Origin: Tamarix chinensis
Taxonomy: Eukaryota > Streptophyta > Magnoliopsida > Caryophyllales > Tamaricaceae
NCBI GenBank assembly: GCA_030549775.1
Contig: CM060172.1
Span: 124,547,122 to 124,611,121, forward strand
Length of the DNA: 64,000 nucleotides
Direction of reading: 5' to 3'
Below, one piece after another: positions 50,700-62,574 of the stretch. A program made the position numbers and the translations under genes. The stretch's first letter is position 1; each line of letters starts with the position of its first letter. A model generated the notes under the pieces. The model saw only the letters and a program-made list of their open reading frames with translations. It did no database searches and was not told the DNA's origin.

Positions 50700-51470
50700 G
50701 AAAATATGGTATGAAGGTGCTACTCATGCTCTTCATTCCCTTGGGAGTACACCAGGATGTCGTCGATGAACACCACCACAAATTAATTGAGGAAGGGTCT
50801 GAAGATTCTTGTCATCAAGTCCATGAACACTGCAGGAGTGTTGGTGAGCACAAAAGGAATCACCGTAAACTCATAGTGTCCATACCGAGTCTGAAAGGCT
50901 ATCTTCAGAATGTCAGCATCTGCTATCCACAACTTTTGGTATCCCGATCTTAGGTCAATCTTGGAGAAAACTATGGCACCCCTCAACTGGTTGAAGAGAT
51001 CATCAATCCTTGGGAGTACGTATCAGTTCTTCATAGTCAATAGGTTTAGCCCCCGATAGTCTATGTAGAGATGGATGCTCCTGTTCTTTTTCTTCACAAA
51101 CAAGACCAGTGCTCCCTAGGGTGACACACTTGGTCAAATGTACCCATGCTCCAACAATTATTCCAGTAGGGTCTTTATTTCTTTTAGCTCAATAGGTGCC
51201 ATTTAGTAGGGTGCTTTTGACACAGTCTTAGCTCCCAACACTAGCTCGATTGTGAAATCGATCTCACGAACTAGGGCTATACCTGATGTTTCCTCTAGGA
51301 ACACATCTAGAAATTCCCTAACTCCTAGAATGCCCTTTAGAACTGCCAAGTCCTTATTTAGCTCTTGCACACTACATAGGTACAATGGGTACCCCTTTTG
51401 GACTAAGGAGTGTAGTGTAACTACATACACTACTTTGGTAGTGGGCTTAGGCTTGGTCTTCCTATACAAA
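50700..51470 (-). pseudogene. Y reverse transcriptase
   Basis: The minus strand carries the linker VLGVREFLDVFLEE-type sequence near 51,300, then [15 protein letters not shown] and [14 protein letters not shown]. The catalytic FIDD motif is kept at 50,759-50,770, followed by ILVYSQG. A TAA at 50,783-50,785 lies just before it, and other breaks occur upstream. The order and motifs are those of gypsy elements. Confidence 0.87.
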
Positions 51471-51912
51471 AACCTAGTAATATCATACGCTCTTGAGCGG
51501 AGTCCATCACCATTTGATACCTCCTCAGCATATCCATCCCTAGAATCATGTCAAAGTCCCGTAAATCCATCCTAATAAGGCCCACTAATAATTCTACCCC
51601 ACCTATGGATAAGGCCACATCTAAATATAACTTGGTACAATCCATCCTATCACCCAAAGGAAGCATCACAGAGAACGCTATGCTAGTAGATGGTGATAGC
51701 TCAGCCTTAGCAACAAATGATGTGGACATGAACAATAGAGATGTGCCCGAATTAAAAAGAACATGCACTGGTAAGGATAGTATGGTGAACATACCAGTGA
51801 TGATGCCCAACTGATGATCAGCCTCTGCCTGGCTGATCACATTCAGGCGGCCTCCTGACTGACCTCCTCTTTGAGGGGAAAGGCTGTAGTCCCTAAGGCC
51901 TTCCCTTGGCAT
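51430..51912 (-). pseudogene. Y aspartic protease, active site changed
   Basis: The open stretch includes HVLFNSGTSLLFMS and later FDMILGMDML, the retropepsin framework (normally F-D-S-G-A-T...). The active-site Asp is Asn here: the codon AAT is the complement of 51,751-51,753. The protease should therefore be inactive. A zinc-knuckle-like remnant of gag (PNWGHTC) is visible near 51,985. Confidence 0.8.
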
Positions 51913-51997
51913 CCCGAACTAGTACATCAGTTGGGGCAAGTGCTTTCTGCTGGAACGCGGGGATGAGGTCTGTGCAGGTATGGCCCCAATTTGGGGA

Positions 51998-52888
51998 TAT
52001 TTTTGGTAGAGGAAAAGAAGAGGATGAAAAGTGAGGGGGGATTTTATAGGTGAGGGGAGGAGAAGAGGATAAGGGAGTAGGAGGGGTAGGTGGTTGCCGG
52101 CGGGCAGTGCCAGGTGGTGTAGGCTTTCTGGGGGCAGGGGTAGGATTTTGGTAGGGTTGCAAGGGGTTAGGCAAGGGTGTTGGGGCTGTAGAGGGATAGG
52201 GACTAGTGTAGGGTAGTGCCAGCTGCACTCCCTACAGGTTAGGTCAAAGGGAAGGTGAGGGAAGAGGGAGAATCATGGCTATGAAGAAGCCATGCGCGTC
52301 AGGTGATCGGGGGGAGGTAGAAGATAAGGGCAGAAAGGGAAGAACGAGAAAAAGGAAGGGAGAAAAAAGGAAGGATAATCGTGGGGTGTTGGGTCACGTG
52401 AGGGGAACAGAAAAAAAAAAGATGGGTTAGGCCATGTGTGAAGGAATGAGAGGAGGGGGGAAGAAGGTTGGGTCACATTGAGCAAGCCCCAAATCAGCGA
52501 GGAAGGGAGACAAAGAAAGAAAAAGAAGAAAAAGGAAGAAATAAAAATAAAAGGAAGAAAAAGAGAGAAAAAGGGAAAAGGAAAAAAATGAGGTGGTTGG
52601 GGTATTTGGAATTTTTGAATTTTTTGCGAATGATAAAATTAGTATAAATAAATAAATACTTTTTTCTATTAATTTATAATTTATGGTTAAAATTTTCTTA
52701 AAATCTATTTTAGTTTAGCAAATTATCCGAATCTCCACTAATTTGATTCATACATTATTTTTCTTTTTTTTGCCTTACTTATTTTTATTATAATAACATT
52801 ATTTCATTACAATAGTATATGTAATTAATCTCACCTATCAATCCCTATTTTATTATTAATTCCTAAATTAAGGCTTTAGAGTATTACA
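51998..52888 (-). repeat. Truncated 5' LTR of element Y, with hAT empty site
   Basis: Closely related to the Y 3' LTR pieces 36,800-36,864 plus 41,384-42,220. It ends GAGTATTACA at 52,888. About 3 kb of LTR, the primer site, leader and most of gag are missing: the pol-side sequence joins the LTR directly near 51,995. GTGAGGGG occurs once at 52,050-52,057, the unoccupied form of the hAT target. Confidence 0.86.
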
Positions 52889-52894
52889 ACACCA

Positions 52895-55800
52895 ATTTTT
52901 GGCACCATTTCCAGGGATTGGAAACTTCACATTTGTTTTTCTAGTATGTTTAGTGTATTTTTATTTTTAGTGTGTTGTGTTTCATGTCGTCTATTTATTT
53001 AGAGATTAGAGTGCTTTTGGGCACTAAAGTCTCTAAATTAATAGGATTTTTAGTAGTGAGTGTTTTCTTTTTTCCTTTTAGTTTTTTTTATAGGATTTTT
53101 GGTGTGTTTTATTTTGCTTTTAACCTTTTTCTTTGGAAGCATTGGTGTCCTTTAGGTTACTATGAGAGGATCCTTGGGCTATGTAAAACTTTACATGAAC
53201 CTTAACGCAAGAGTAAATAAGGTAAGTTTAAGTAACCTTGATAATAGACTTAACCAACTCACTACTCTTGTTTTGCAGGTTACCACAGCTACTAGAGTCA
53301 TTAATACAAGCGAACTGTGTCATACACAAGGACATCATATACTTACCATTCACAAGCTATAAGAGGAGGAGGATGGTAACAACCTAATGCTTAAGCTTTC
53401 AGTGGTTTCCAAGGACATGAACCCTACATAAGTGCATACTATTATGGAATAAGGCATCACCCCAACTTTGATGGGAGATGAATGATCGTTAACAAGTGCC
53501 ACACCAAGACCTTTACAAAATCGAATATGAAGCTTCAAAATATTATTAATATCCTCAACAATAATATTCTCCAGTTTCAGAACCTTCAAGTTCATAAAAA
53601 TTGGACAAGCATTTTGAAGCACTGACAAATGGATAAAACCAACTGATACAAAGTTAGATTAAAAAAATAAATAAAAGGATGTCAGTGTTAGAGGAGCAAA
53701 TGGGTTATGTGGTCAACTTGGTTAATTAATTACAAGCACAAAAAGAGCTCTCTAATACTTTAGTTCCAAATTCAAGTGGGAGTTATGAGTATGACGATGT
53801 CATGTTCTCATGTAAGGATGAGCTAGTTGAGGAGGTCCCTATGGATGATATTGAAAGGCATGGCCGGGTGGAAGAAGAGCTTGTAAAAGTAGAAGAATAA
53901 TCTCATCAAAATAAGGATCAAGTGAACAAAGAGAAGCATATGGATGGCAAGACTATCACTTTTAGCTACCATAGATCATCTTTTGACATTTGTTCCCCAA
54001 TTTTACTTGGAGATGACCATGAAACATGAGGTAAACCTTTGAACCACTTTGATTGTAATTATGCTAACCCCATGCCTTGTTTTTCTTCTTTTAGTAGGTT
54101 ATATGGGTCAAAGATTGAAGAGATTAATTAAATCATCTTGGATATATTTAATAATAAGCATAATGCTCCAAAGGAGAGGTTATGATGGAAAGATGTGTTA
54201 AAAGATTCTGAGATGGGACAATATGTTCCTCTTTTGATAGAGAGACCACCATACATTGAAATGGGTTAAAACATTCTCTCTTTACAAACGAGCTTAAATC
54301 TCATAATAGGTAAGTTGAGTTCTTGTTGGGTCAAATCTTTTATTAGAACTAATACTTTATATTTTTCTACCTTACAAGATATAGATGATCATCATGAGGA
54401 AGGATATGGTGAAGTAGTTCCCAAGTGGACATACCCACCTTGAATGAGTAAACCATGGTCATGTCAGGCTAAAGACATAAAAACAAGAGCTACTTGGGAG
54501 GCAACCTAATGTGATAAGGGAGTTTTCTACCCTTTCGTTATTTTTATTTATTTTTTCTCTTCGTATTTAAATTTATATGTTCCTTTAGTTTTTTACACAT
54601 TGAGGACAATGTGTAATTTAAGTATGGGGGTGTGAGTGTTTTATGTGTTTGCACGATTTTTGAAAAAAGAAAAAGAAAAAAATGTTTTAAAAAATTACAA
54701 AGTTTAGTTTAGTATTTTTAGAGTCATAGGAACCCTTAACTAGTTAATGAGGAACATATCTTTGAAATCTAATGAAAAGATGATCATAAAGTCGAGATAA
54801 AGTAAGTGAAGATTTTTTTTTAAAATTTTGATATAGGGAACACATATTTACATGTCTAGATATGAATGAAGAAAGAATATGTATGATTTTCTAACCACTG
54901 ACATGACATGTTGAGATTCATCACATTCCTCAGTGAGCTTTTGAACCATATATACCTTCTTTTTTTAAGTGAATTCACATGAAATTATCTACTTATCTTG
55001 GCTTCAAATTCTCATTGCAAACCTCATATATCTTTAATTACTTTGAAAAATTTATTTGTCGTAGCTTTTGCAATAGATTCTATAGATTATTAGAACTTAC
55101 TCTTATGCTAGTCAAAGCTTATAGTCAAAACATGCTCTGATTGAGAAAATGATAAAGGGAACTTAGCATTTTCCACCACATGACCAAACAAGTGAACCTT
55201 AATTTGTGTATACATGATTTATACCCCATAGAAACCTTTTTTCCTATACATTGAAAATAAATTTTTTCATTACCCACATTAAATAACTTTTGGGCCTTAT
55301 CCTTACCCTTGCTTAAAGCTAGGGGAAGGGAATCAAATCGTTATGGGTATCGAGTGGCTGTGTATGTGTAAGAAATACATGTATTTATGCTAATAAAGGA
55401 ATTGATTATGTTTGGTGATGGAGATGGAATTATATATTCATTGTATTGTCATCATTCTTCTTTGAAAAAAAAAAGAATAGAAAAAAAAGAATAAAAAGAA
55501 TAAAAAAAGAGAAGAAAATGATGTAATTTAAAGAAGGGAGGGAGATATGGAGATAACGTTGAGAACATTCTATTCATATTCTATTTTTATCTCAACAGTT
55601 TAGTTTAGTGTTAAGTTGAAGATGTGTATTATTGATGTGGAGTTAATGTTCATATTTCATCTAATTATCAGAGTTCCACAAGCTCTTAACCTTTTTAGCA
55701 CCACAATCCTAGAATACTCTGTAACCTTCCATACCTTATACCCGTTACAACCAATAAGTCTGTCCTATTTGATTCTTGAGATGAGAAACCTTTAATCTGA

Positions 55801-56446
55801 TGGAGATTACTCACAAGAGTAAGCATATGGTTTGGTCCATTTGGCAGGTATTTGGTATCTTTCATGAGGTTTTATCTACAAGAATATGAGTCTTCTTTGT
55901 TTATATATGTGATTCATTTGTTATCTTTATCATCTTATCTCACATACTTGAGTGTTTCTATTCATTTGTAGCCATGAATCTAAGAGAGAGAAAAAAATTA
56001 GAGGGTATCTATAGTGAGGATGGATCCTAATGTGACTAAGGCGTGGTAGATGTTTGTCCATAATATTGATCTGTCCATATCTTCCATGTTTATGTGTGAA
56101 CCATATGTTGAAATTGATCTTTTAAATCTCTCAATGTAGAATCTTGGTTGAATACTAATCTTGACGTATGAAAGTAAAAGATTCTGAGAAAAAATGGTTA
56201 AGGGTGTTAGGTGTGATTTATTATATATATATGTATTTTTTATTGTGTGCAATTTTGTGGGTATATCATTTGTGAAACCCTCAAGAGACCTTACTTGTCC
56301 TCTATAGGTGACCTAGGGGTTTAAAGGGCTTGTTGCACATGCTAAGTGCAATCTTGAGAGCTACAAAAGTGGTTAGTTAGTTTAATTTTATTTAGTTAGA
56401 ATCATAACTTATTTGAGGACAAGCAATAAGCTAAATCTGGGGGTGT
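52895..56446 (+). mobile_element. Interior of element X
   Basis: Begins ATTTTTGGCACCATTTCC, with a primer-site-like motif at 52,900-52,917. The 3.5 kb contains short broken coding-like stretches (53,660-54,300; for example VPNSSGSYEYDDVMFSC) but no reverse transcriptase, integrase or RNase H motif on either strand. GGGGGTG tracts lie at about 54,626 and at 56,438-56,446, the second directly before the 3' LTR as a polypurine tract. Confidence 0.72.
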
Positions 56447-58211
56447 TGATAAGTTCATATTTTGACATATTTTATAACCTTATAATCTTAGTTTTTAGTT
56501 TTTTTAAGTAATATATATGAATAATTATGATTTTATGCTTAAGTAATAACAATTGTATAAATTTTGTTATTTGAGCTAAAATGACATAAATTAAATAAGT
56601 TTAGAGTATAATATTATTTATTAAATTCTATAACTTTATTTTGTAAGTAAAGTATAAAAAGAAAAAGAAAAAATATGTTAGGCCTCTGAACCAATGACCT
56701 AAGGACTGAAGGCGCAAAGGCCCAAAGCGAAGATAACAAGCCAATAAATAAGGGTTGGAGGGGGCAGACGAAAAATAAAAAAAAATAAGAAATGAAATAA
56801 ATAAAGGGAAGAGCAGCCGAGAAGAGAAGTAGGCTACAAAATAAGAACACTAGGGTAACAAGGTAGAGAGCCACAAAGAAGTAGTTAGGTAGTGACAAAA
56901 GAAGATAAAAGATAAAGAAGAGGAGCCATCAGAGATCAAGTAGGAAAGTTGTAGGGTACTCAGCAAGTATAGGCACGAGGAGCCAAGAGCAGGTGGCACA
57001 GAACACAAGAAGGAGGGCTGACATGTGAAAAAAATAAAAGAGAAGGGAGTAGTAGCATCATTAGCCAGGAAAAAAAACAAAGAATAATTACATGGAGATT
57101 GAATCCAGACTATTAAGAGAAGTAGAGAGAGAAAATTTACTTTGTAGAATTTATTTCATATGAAATTAATTACTTTTTCATCTACATAAATTTTTGATCT
57201 TTCATCTAAAATTAATTTTCATTATTTCTTTCTCTATTTTTGATTTATATTTTTAGATATATATTTCTGTGTAATTAATTTAATCATTATGACTATCTCA
57301 TTATTTATTACGAGGGAATAGACTGAAACCCTAGATTATGGCTTGAGATATGATTTTATTTTTCTTTATTTTATGAGATTGTTCTTTGACTCTATTTTAA
57401 ATGCTATCGTTTATATGTATATTTATGTCAAGTATAATTTATATGGTGCATGCCTTGTTCTGGTTTTCTTATAGTGACTGTATGTAGGATTATTTGCCTG
57501 TTAGGTGGCCATATAAATATGCTAGAATTTATATGTATAAATTGCAGCTAGGTTAGATAACAATTCACCGATTAGTTTTGTGATTCTAACCAAAGTAGTA
57601 AAACATTTAGATACGTGTGGGTCAAAGAAGGAAAATATAGTTAGACATGCTTAATGTACTGGTTGGGGTACTTAGATTGATATCCTTCTAATTATACTTA
57701 ATGCATTAAATCTAGTTAAATATAGGAGCTGCATGTTGCTGCTATACTACTAGTATTTAATAGGATTAATTTTGGTGCTTTGTCATGTTAATTAATTTAG
57801 GGAAGTAATGTAAGGTGTATGAACCTATTTTTGGTGTACAACTTGGTTAATCTCTTTCTTATGATTAAAATTTGACTGAGAAATTATTATTATATTTTGA
57901 CCTAACCTAGTGGTAGATTTTGATTTCCCTACCATATTTATCATATCTATGGTCATCCATTATTTTAGTTATTTTATTTTATGTATTACTTTTATTATTT
58001 TTTAATTTTATAAAACCCCCATTAGTGTTATTCTTATTTATTTATTTTGTGTGATTTAGATTTTTTATTTATTTTATTTATTTTTATTATTTTTGAGCTA
58101 GTTAAATAAAGGCGAGTCATCTCAATCCTCGGTATAGAACAATATCCTTATTTACCAGCACTACTATTATCAACAAGAGGGTTTAAATTGCATGCCGCTA
58201 CAGCCACACCA
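56447..58211 (+). repeat. 3' LTR of element X
   Basis: TGATAAGTTC...CCACACCA, 1,765 bp, followed by the CATCC flank. It is the uninterrupted partner of 19,151-20,864. Confidence 0.88.
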
Positions 58212-59262
58212 CATCCCAAATTACTCACTATAATCATTATATTCCATGAAAATATACCTTGTTAAGCCACTTTAGCTTCCCCCCCTCAACCTCCCCAACA
58301 TATACCTCCGTTTCATCTATCCATCTCCCCTTGTCCCATTATTTTCCTCTATCCATTGGCCAAACATATCACCCTAACCCCATAGTACCTACCTCATTAA
58401 TGAACCAAATGATCATAAGTTACATTATCCCTTCCTCAGCTGTTAAGATTTTACTTACATGGGTTATTATCTCAATTCTATTTATCCTAGACCAAAAATT
58501 CATGCCATTTTATCTATTTTTCCTCTCCATTTAGTGCCATACATCACTCATAGAAGCCACCCTTTGAAGATCCCATTCAAGCAACATTAATCAAGCTTAG
58601 TTAATTCATCTCCTTTCCTTAATTTTTCTTATGATTTTATGTATCAAATCTTATGTTTTGATATTAATTTTGTTAGGTTGGGTTGAAGGTGTTGAATAAC
58701 TAACCAATCCTCCCTCTATTATTCTTTAATTCTGCTTGCTTAAACTCAAGTAAGGTTATTCTTACTAAACTATAAGTATGATTTTATATAGCATAATATA
58801 GGTAGTGTGTGTGATTTCATAATTTGTATAGCTTAATATGAATATTTGGATATGTCGGATTCATATAGCATGACCTTGAGACATTGAAAAACATGATAGT
58901 CATATGTTTATTGATATTTTGGTTATAATTTTATGTGGAAGAAGCATGCAATTAGCTATCTTCATGACCACTGAATTTAAAAAAAATAAAAATTTGTGCA
59001 TAACTTCTCTCTATTGGTTAAGAGTTGGAAGGCCTATTTGTTATCAATGTAAAGCTTAAGATATCTAGTTTCTAATGAAAATTTTGGATCTCAAAAATAT
59101 TAAGTATTGAAGAAGTTATGATTTTTCCCCCTCAATTGGCCAAATCTATCCAAAACTATTGTTTGGATATTAAGTTCATTTTTAATCTAGTTTTTGTTGT
59201 TATAGTTGATTTTTGGTAAATATAAGGATTCTGTAATGTTTATTGGCATTTTAAAGTTAAAC

Positions 59263-59265
<3 letters not shown>

Positions 59266-59323
<58 letters not shown>
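59266..59323. repeat. (AT)29 microsatellite
   Basis: A perfect dinucleotide run in the V LTR. Confidence 0.95.
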
Positions 59324-59328
<5 letters not shown>

Positions 59329-60399
59329 CATTAGATTAATATAACCTATGTTTTTTATTGATGGAAGTTAAAAAAATTTAGTTTAATATGTTCATGTGTG
59401 TCCATGAACATATTCAAGATGTTTATCATTTTTCATTGAACATGTGCACGGTGTGTTCTTCCTTTTTCTATATGTTCTAAATTTTAATCTTGTTCATGCT
59501 TATCCTGACTTAATCACCTTACTAATAAAATAAGTAGGGTTAAAGGAAGATTAATCATGATTAGACATAAACAGATAAATTTAGTCTTAAAATGGTAATA
59601 TATTGAATATGTGAATAATGATAGTTAAACTTGAACCAATGACCATGACCTTTACTGTTGACTTTCACTTTTTCATCCACTTTTACCCAACCTTTGATTT
59701 TTTTATCTTTTCCTAGGTAAATAGAGGATTTTTATTAAAATGGTATGCATACTTATTTTATAACCTTGGACTCAAATACATATGTTGTTTTTCCTCAAAT
59801 GAACCCTAAGTGGCCTTTTAGGATTAAATCAATGGTTTTTATGATTTAACTAGTACGTTTTAATACTAAGTTGTGTCAACTTTACACTTTATGTATTACG
59901 TGTTATCAGTTTTGTGTTTTAAACACGTGAATAAGTATGATTTAAAATATTGACGCGTCTATGTAATTAAACACAGAAAAATATCGTTGCAGCTCATAAA
60001 TGCAGTTATTGTGTTAGTCATTAAGCATGCAAGTCTTTAATCTTTAAAATATCATAGCGTGTAGGATATTAAACATAAGGAATTGCATTGTATTTCATTA
60101 CCCGTCTATACTCTATAGTTCATCAGAAGTACCTTATAAGGGGTGTATGCACTTAAGAATTAGGTTGCTCTTGATTTGCGAAATGTAGTGGGTCTGAACA
60201 CTCCTCTAAGTATTATTTGTTTTGCATTGGTGCCGACCATGTGTGGTGGGTGTGTATAACCCAATAGGCCTAAACATCCCCCCTGAGTACTATTCATGCT
60301 ACTTTGGTGCTAACCTGATGTGGAGGGTGTATGAAACTCATGGTTTAGATTTAAATGGCTTCTTGCCTTGGCTAAGACCTTGGTTAGTGGGTGATTATG

Positions 60400-61510
60400 T
60401 TGTGAGAACAAAAATTTGAGATTAGATAGGATTGTATATATTCCATGATTAGAAACACAATAATCAATTGAGAAATTAAACAATCAAAATAATTGGGGGA
60501 ATCCAGAAATCTTTATTACGTGTAACAGTGTGATTACAAGAAAGATAAACAATAAATATCTCAAGAGATAACAGAAATCAATAATTATCTCGATATCAAA
60601 GAGAACACAAGAGGAGAAGACAATAGTGGGTTTGATGACGATTAGGGTTTCATCATGACCTTTTATATTAGTATAAAACCTTATAGGTAAAGAGCCACGT
60701 TCAATGGAAGAACAAAAAAAATGAACTGTGTTTAAAAAACACTACCACCCCTTGTGTTAAATTCTTTACTCTTGACTTTTTACCAAAAAATCACCTAGTA
60801 ATTCTAACGGAAAAAATAGACATGTTGCACAACTCGAGGCCCCCATGTTTTCCATATAATTACCACTCCAATTGTAATCTTCTACAATAACCTACACAAA
60901 CCAAAACCAAGACATGTTGTGTATCAAATACCTAATCAATATTCATAATTTTCTACCTTGACGAAGTATTTGTGACGCATAGCATAAGATACAACCATAA
61001 AAAACCCTTGGCCCTCTAAATGGCCTTATGGCCTATAAATATCGATCAAGTCTGAGAAGTTCTTAAACTTACCCATGGTTAACCACTTTGTTAGCATATC
61101 TTCTAGATTCTCTAAGGTAGCTAGTTTCTCTAACATAACTTTACTAATGACAATAGTACCTCGGATGAAATGGTACCTGATATCAATTTTCTTCGTTTGA
61201 TGATGGAAATAATTTTGATTCTTTACCAAATAGATAACACTTTGACTATTGCTTTAAATGACCGGATCACCATAATCAAACTCAAGCTCACACACACGCC
61301 CTCTAAGCTATAACTTCTTGAAAATCCTTAGTCATAGCCATGTACTTGGATTCAGTAATAGATAGAGCTACTGTCTCTTGCAAGGAAGACCTCCTATTAA
61401 TTTTTGAACCATCAAGACATAAAAAAACATAACAAGTGGTTGACATTCTATTATCAAGGTCTCCACCATAATTATACTCTACAAACCTAGTTATTATCAA
61501 GGTCTCCACT
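60400..61510 (-). mobile_element. Copia-type retrotransposon 3' fragment
   Basis: The minus strand encodes, from 61,509 leftward, YNYGGDLDNRMSTTCYVFL, ETVALSITESKYMAMT and, at 61,229-61,026, IDIRYHFIRGTIVISKV with ENLEDMLTKWL. This is the C-terminal RNase H of Ty1/copia polyproteins, with a frame break between the two parts. The 600 bp to the left (60,421-61,020) is probably its 3' LTR, but I could not fix the LTR ends. The V sequence resumes at about 61,505 with ATAATAGTAG minisatellite units. Confidence 0.8.
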
Positions 61511-62562
61511 AGATTATAATAGTAGCTTAGGAGCGTTTTTTCCTAAGAACGTGATGTTTTCATATCCATTTTACTAGATGATAATAGTAGATTAGGTGTG
61601 TTATCCCTTAGGAGGTGCTTCAGTTCATTCCACCAGATCAAGAATAGTGGGGTCCATGCTCATCGTGAATAAGAATATGAATTGAGTAACCTAATGGATA
61701 ATACATTAATGATTTAAATTGAAAAAGTACATGAGTCATGACCAATGTGATGTTTTATATATGTTCCACCAGATGATAATAGTGAATTTGGAGCTTTTTT
61801 CCCTAAAGAGGTATTTTTTCATATCCGTTCCGTCAGATGATAATAGTGGCTCAAGCGTGTTGTCCCTAAGAAGGTACTCCATACTGTTCAATTGGTTTAA
61901 AAATAGTAGGTTCCTTGAACTCAACATAAATAAAAGAATGGTTATATCAAAAAAAGAGGCTTGGATCAATATTTACCTTATGAGACTTTTCATAAATTGT
62001 ATATGTAATTATCTTCTGTTATGAATGCATGTTTTTATCCATAGGCTTGACTTGATAGTATGGTTACCTTGCTCAGTACGTAGTGTACTAACCATCCTTT
62101 TCATGGGTGTTGCTTATTACTACGAGCATAAGACCCTGAGGCTTTTGTGCAAGTCTTTGAGAACTAGTTAGATGAGTTTGATGCTTTTAACACTGTCTTT
62201 TCATACTCCCTCTAAAAAAAAGATATGATTATATTATGTGAATTGTTTACCAACATCAAGGTTTTAAAAGGGTATAGTTATCCGGATATATCTACCTCTC
62301 TATAGACTTTTAGTCCTTTATTTTCATTATACATAATCCTTCTTTCTATTTTGTATCTTTTATGGTCGTAGAATCAAGTGCTTCTCACATCTAATTCCTA
62401 GGTATGAGGTTAATTTTTCCTCGCCCCTTGCATAGACTAGGTATATAGAGTGCCTCTTCTATGTTGGATGAGGTGTGACACCCCTATGTATTGTATTTTG
62501 GATTCCCTAATTAAATCTTTTAAACAAAAATTTTAAATACCTAAATTTAGAGGTGTCACAAA

Positions 62563-62574
62563 TGGTATCAAAGC
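62563..62574 (+). other. Primer-binding site of element V
   Basis: TGGTATCAAAGC follows the LTR end GTGTCACA by two bases. It differs by one base from the plant initiator tRNA-Met complement TGGTATCAGAGC. Confidence 0.72.

Larger units (their letters stand above)
20865..52888 (-). mobile_element. Element Y: minus-strand Tekay/Del-like gypsy retrotransposon, degenerate
   Basis: Y is inserted in X with the duplication ACACT (20,860-20,864) / ACACC (52,889-52,893). From left to right it reads 3' LTR (20,865-42,220, itself interrupted), polypurine tract (AAGGGGATAGTGA on the minus strand, 42,221-42,233), integrase, RNase H, reverse transcriptase, protease, a gag tail, and a truncated 5' LTR (51,998-52,888). 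The integrase order and the long LTR point to the Tekay/Del chromovirus lineage (inference). Several stops, an altered protease active site and loss of gag, leader and most of the 5' LTR make it defective. Confidence 0.85.
19151..58211 (+). mobile_element. Element X: gypsy-like LTR retrotransposon without recognisable pol
   Basis: The 5' LTR (19,151-20,864, last bases displaced to about 52,894) and 3' LTR (56,447-58,211) both begin TGATAAGTTCATATTTTGAC and end ...CCACACCA. The 5-bp flanks are CATCA (19,146-19,150) and CATCC (58,212-58,216), a target duplication with one mismatch. Removing the insertion of Y leaves about 7.0 kb. The interior begins with a primer-site-like TGGCACCATTTCC (52,900), a motif form seen in plant Tat/Athila-type gypsy elements, and ends with a polypurine tract TCTGGGGGTGT before the 3' LTR. 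No reverse transcriptase or integrase motif is visible, so it looks non-autonomous or heavily decayed. Confidence 0.82.
18530..62574 (+). mobile_element. Element V: long-LTR gypsy (Tekay/Del-like), outermost layer of the nest
   Basis: An LTR start (TGTAATACCC) at 18,530 runs to 19,150, where element X interrupts it. The sequence resumes at 58,217 and ends with GAGGTGTCACA at 62,560. A primer site TGGTATCAAAGC (62,563-62,574), close to the tRNA-Met type TGGTATCAGAGC, follows. Removing X and the copia fragment leaves about 3.9 kb of LTR, the same size as the related LTRs W, Z and Y. Shared blocks confirm the family: 60,070-60,180 matches W at 28,430-28,510, and 62,041-62,140 matches Z at 47,740-47,815. 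Only a short piece of the V interior is recognisable after the primer site. Its 3' LTR is not in the window. Confidence 0.75.
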
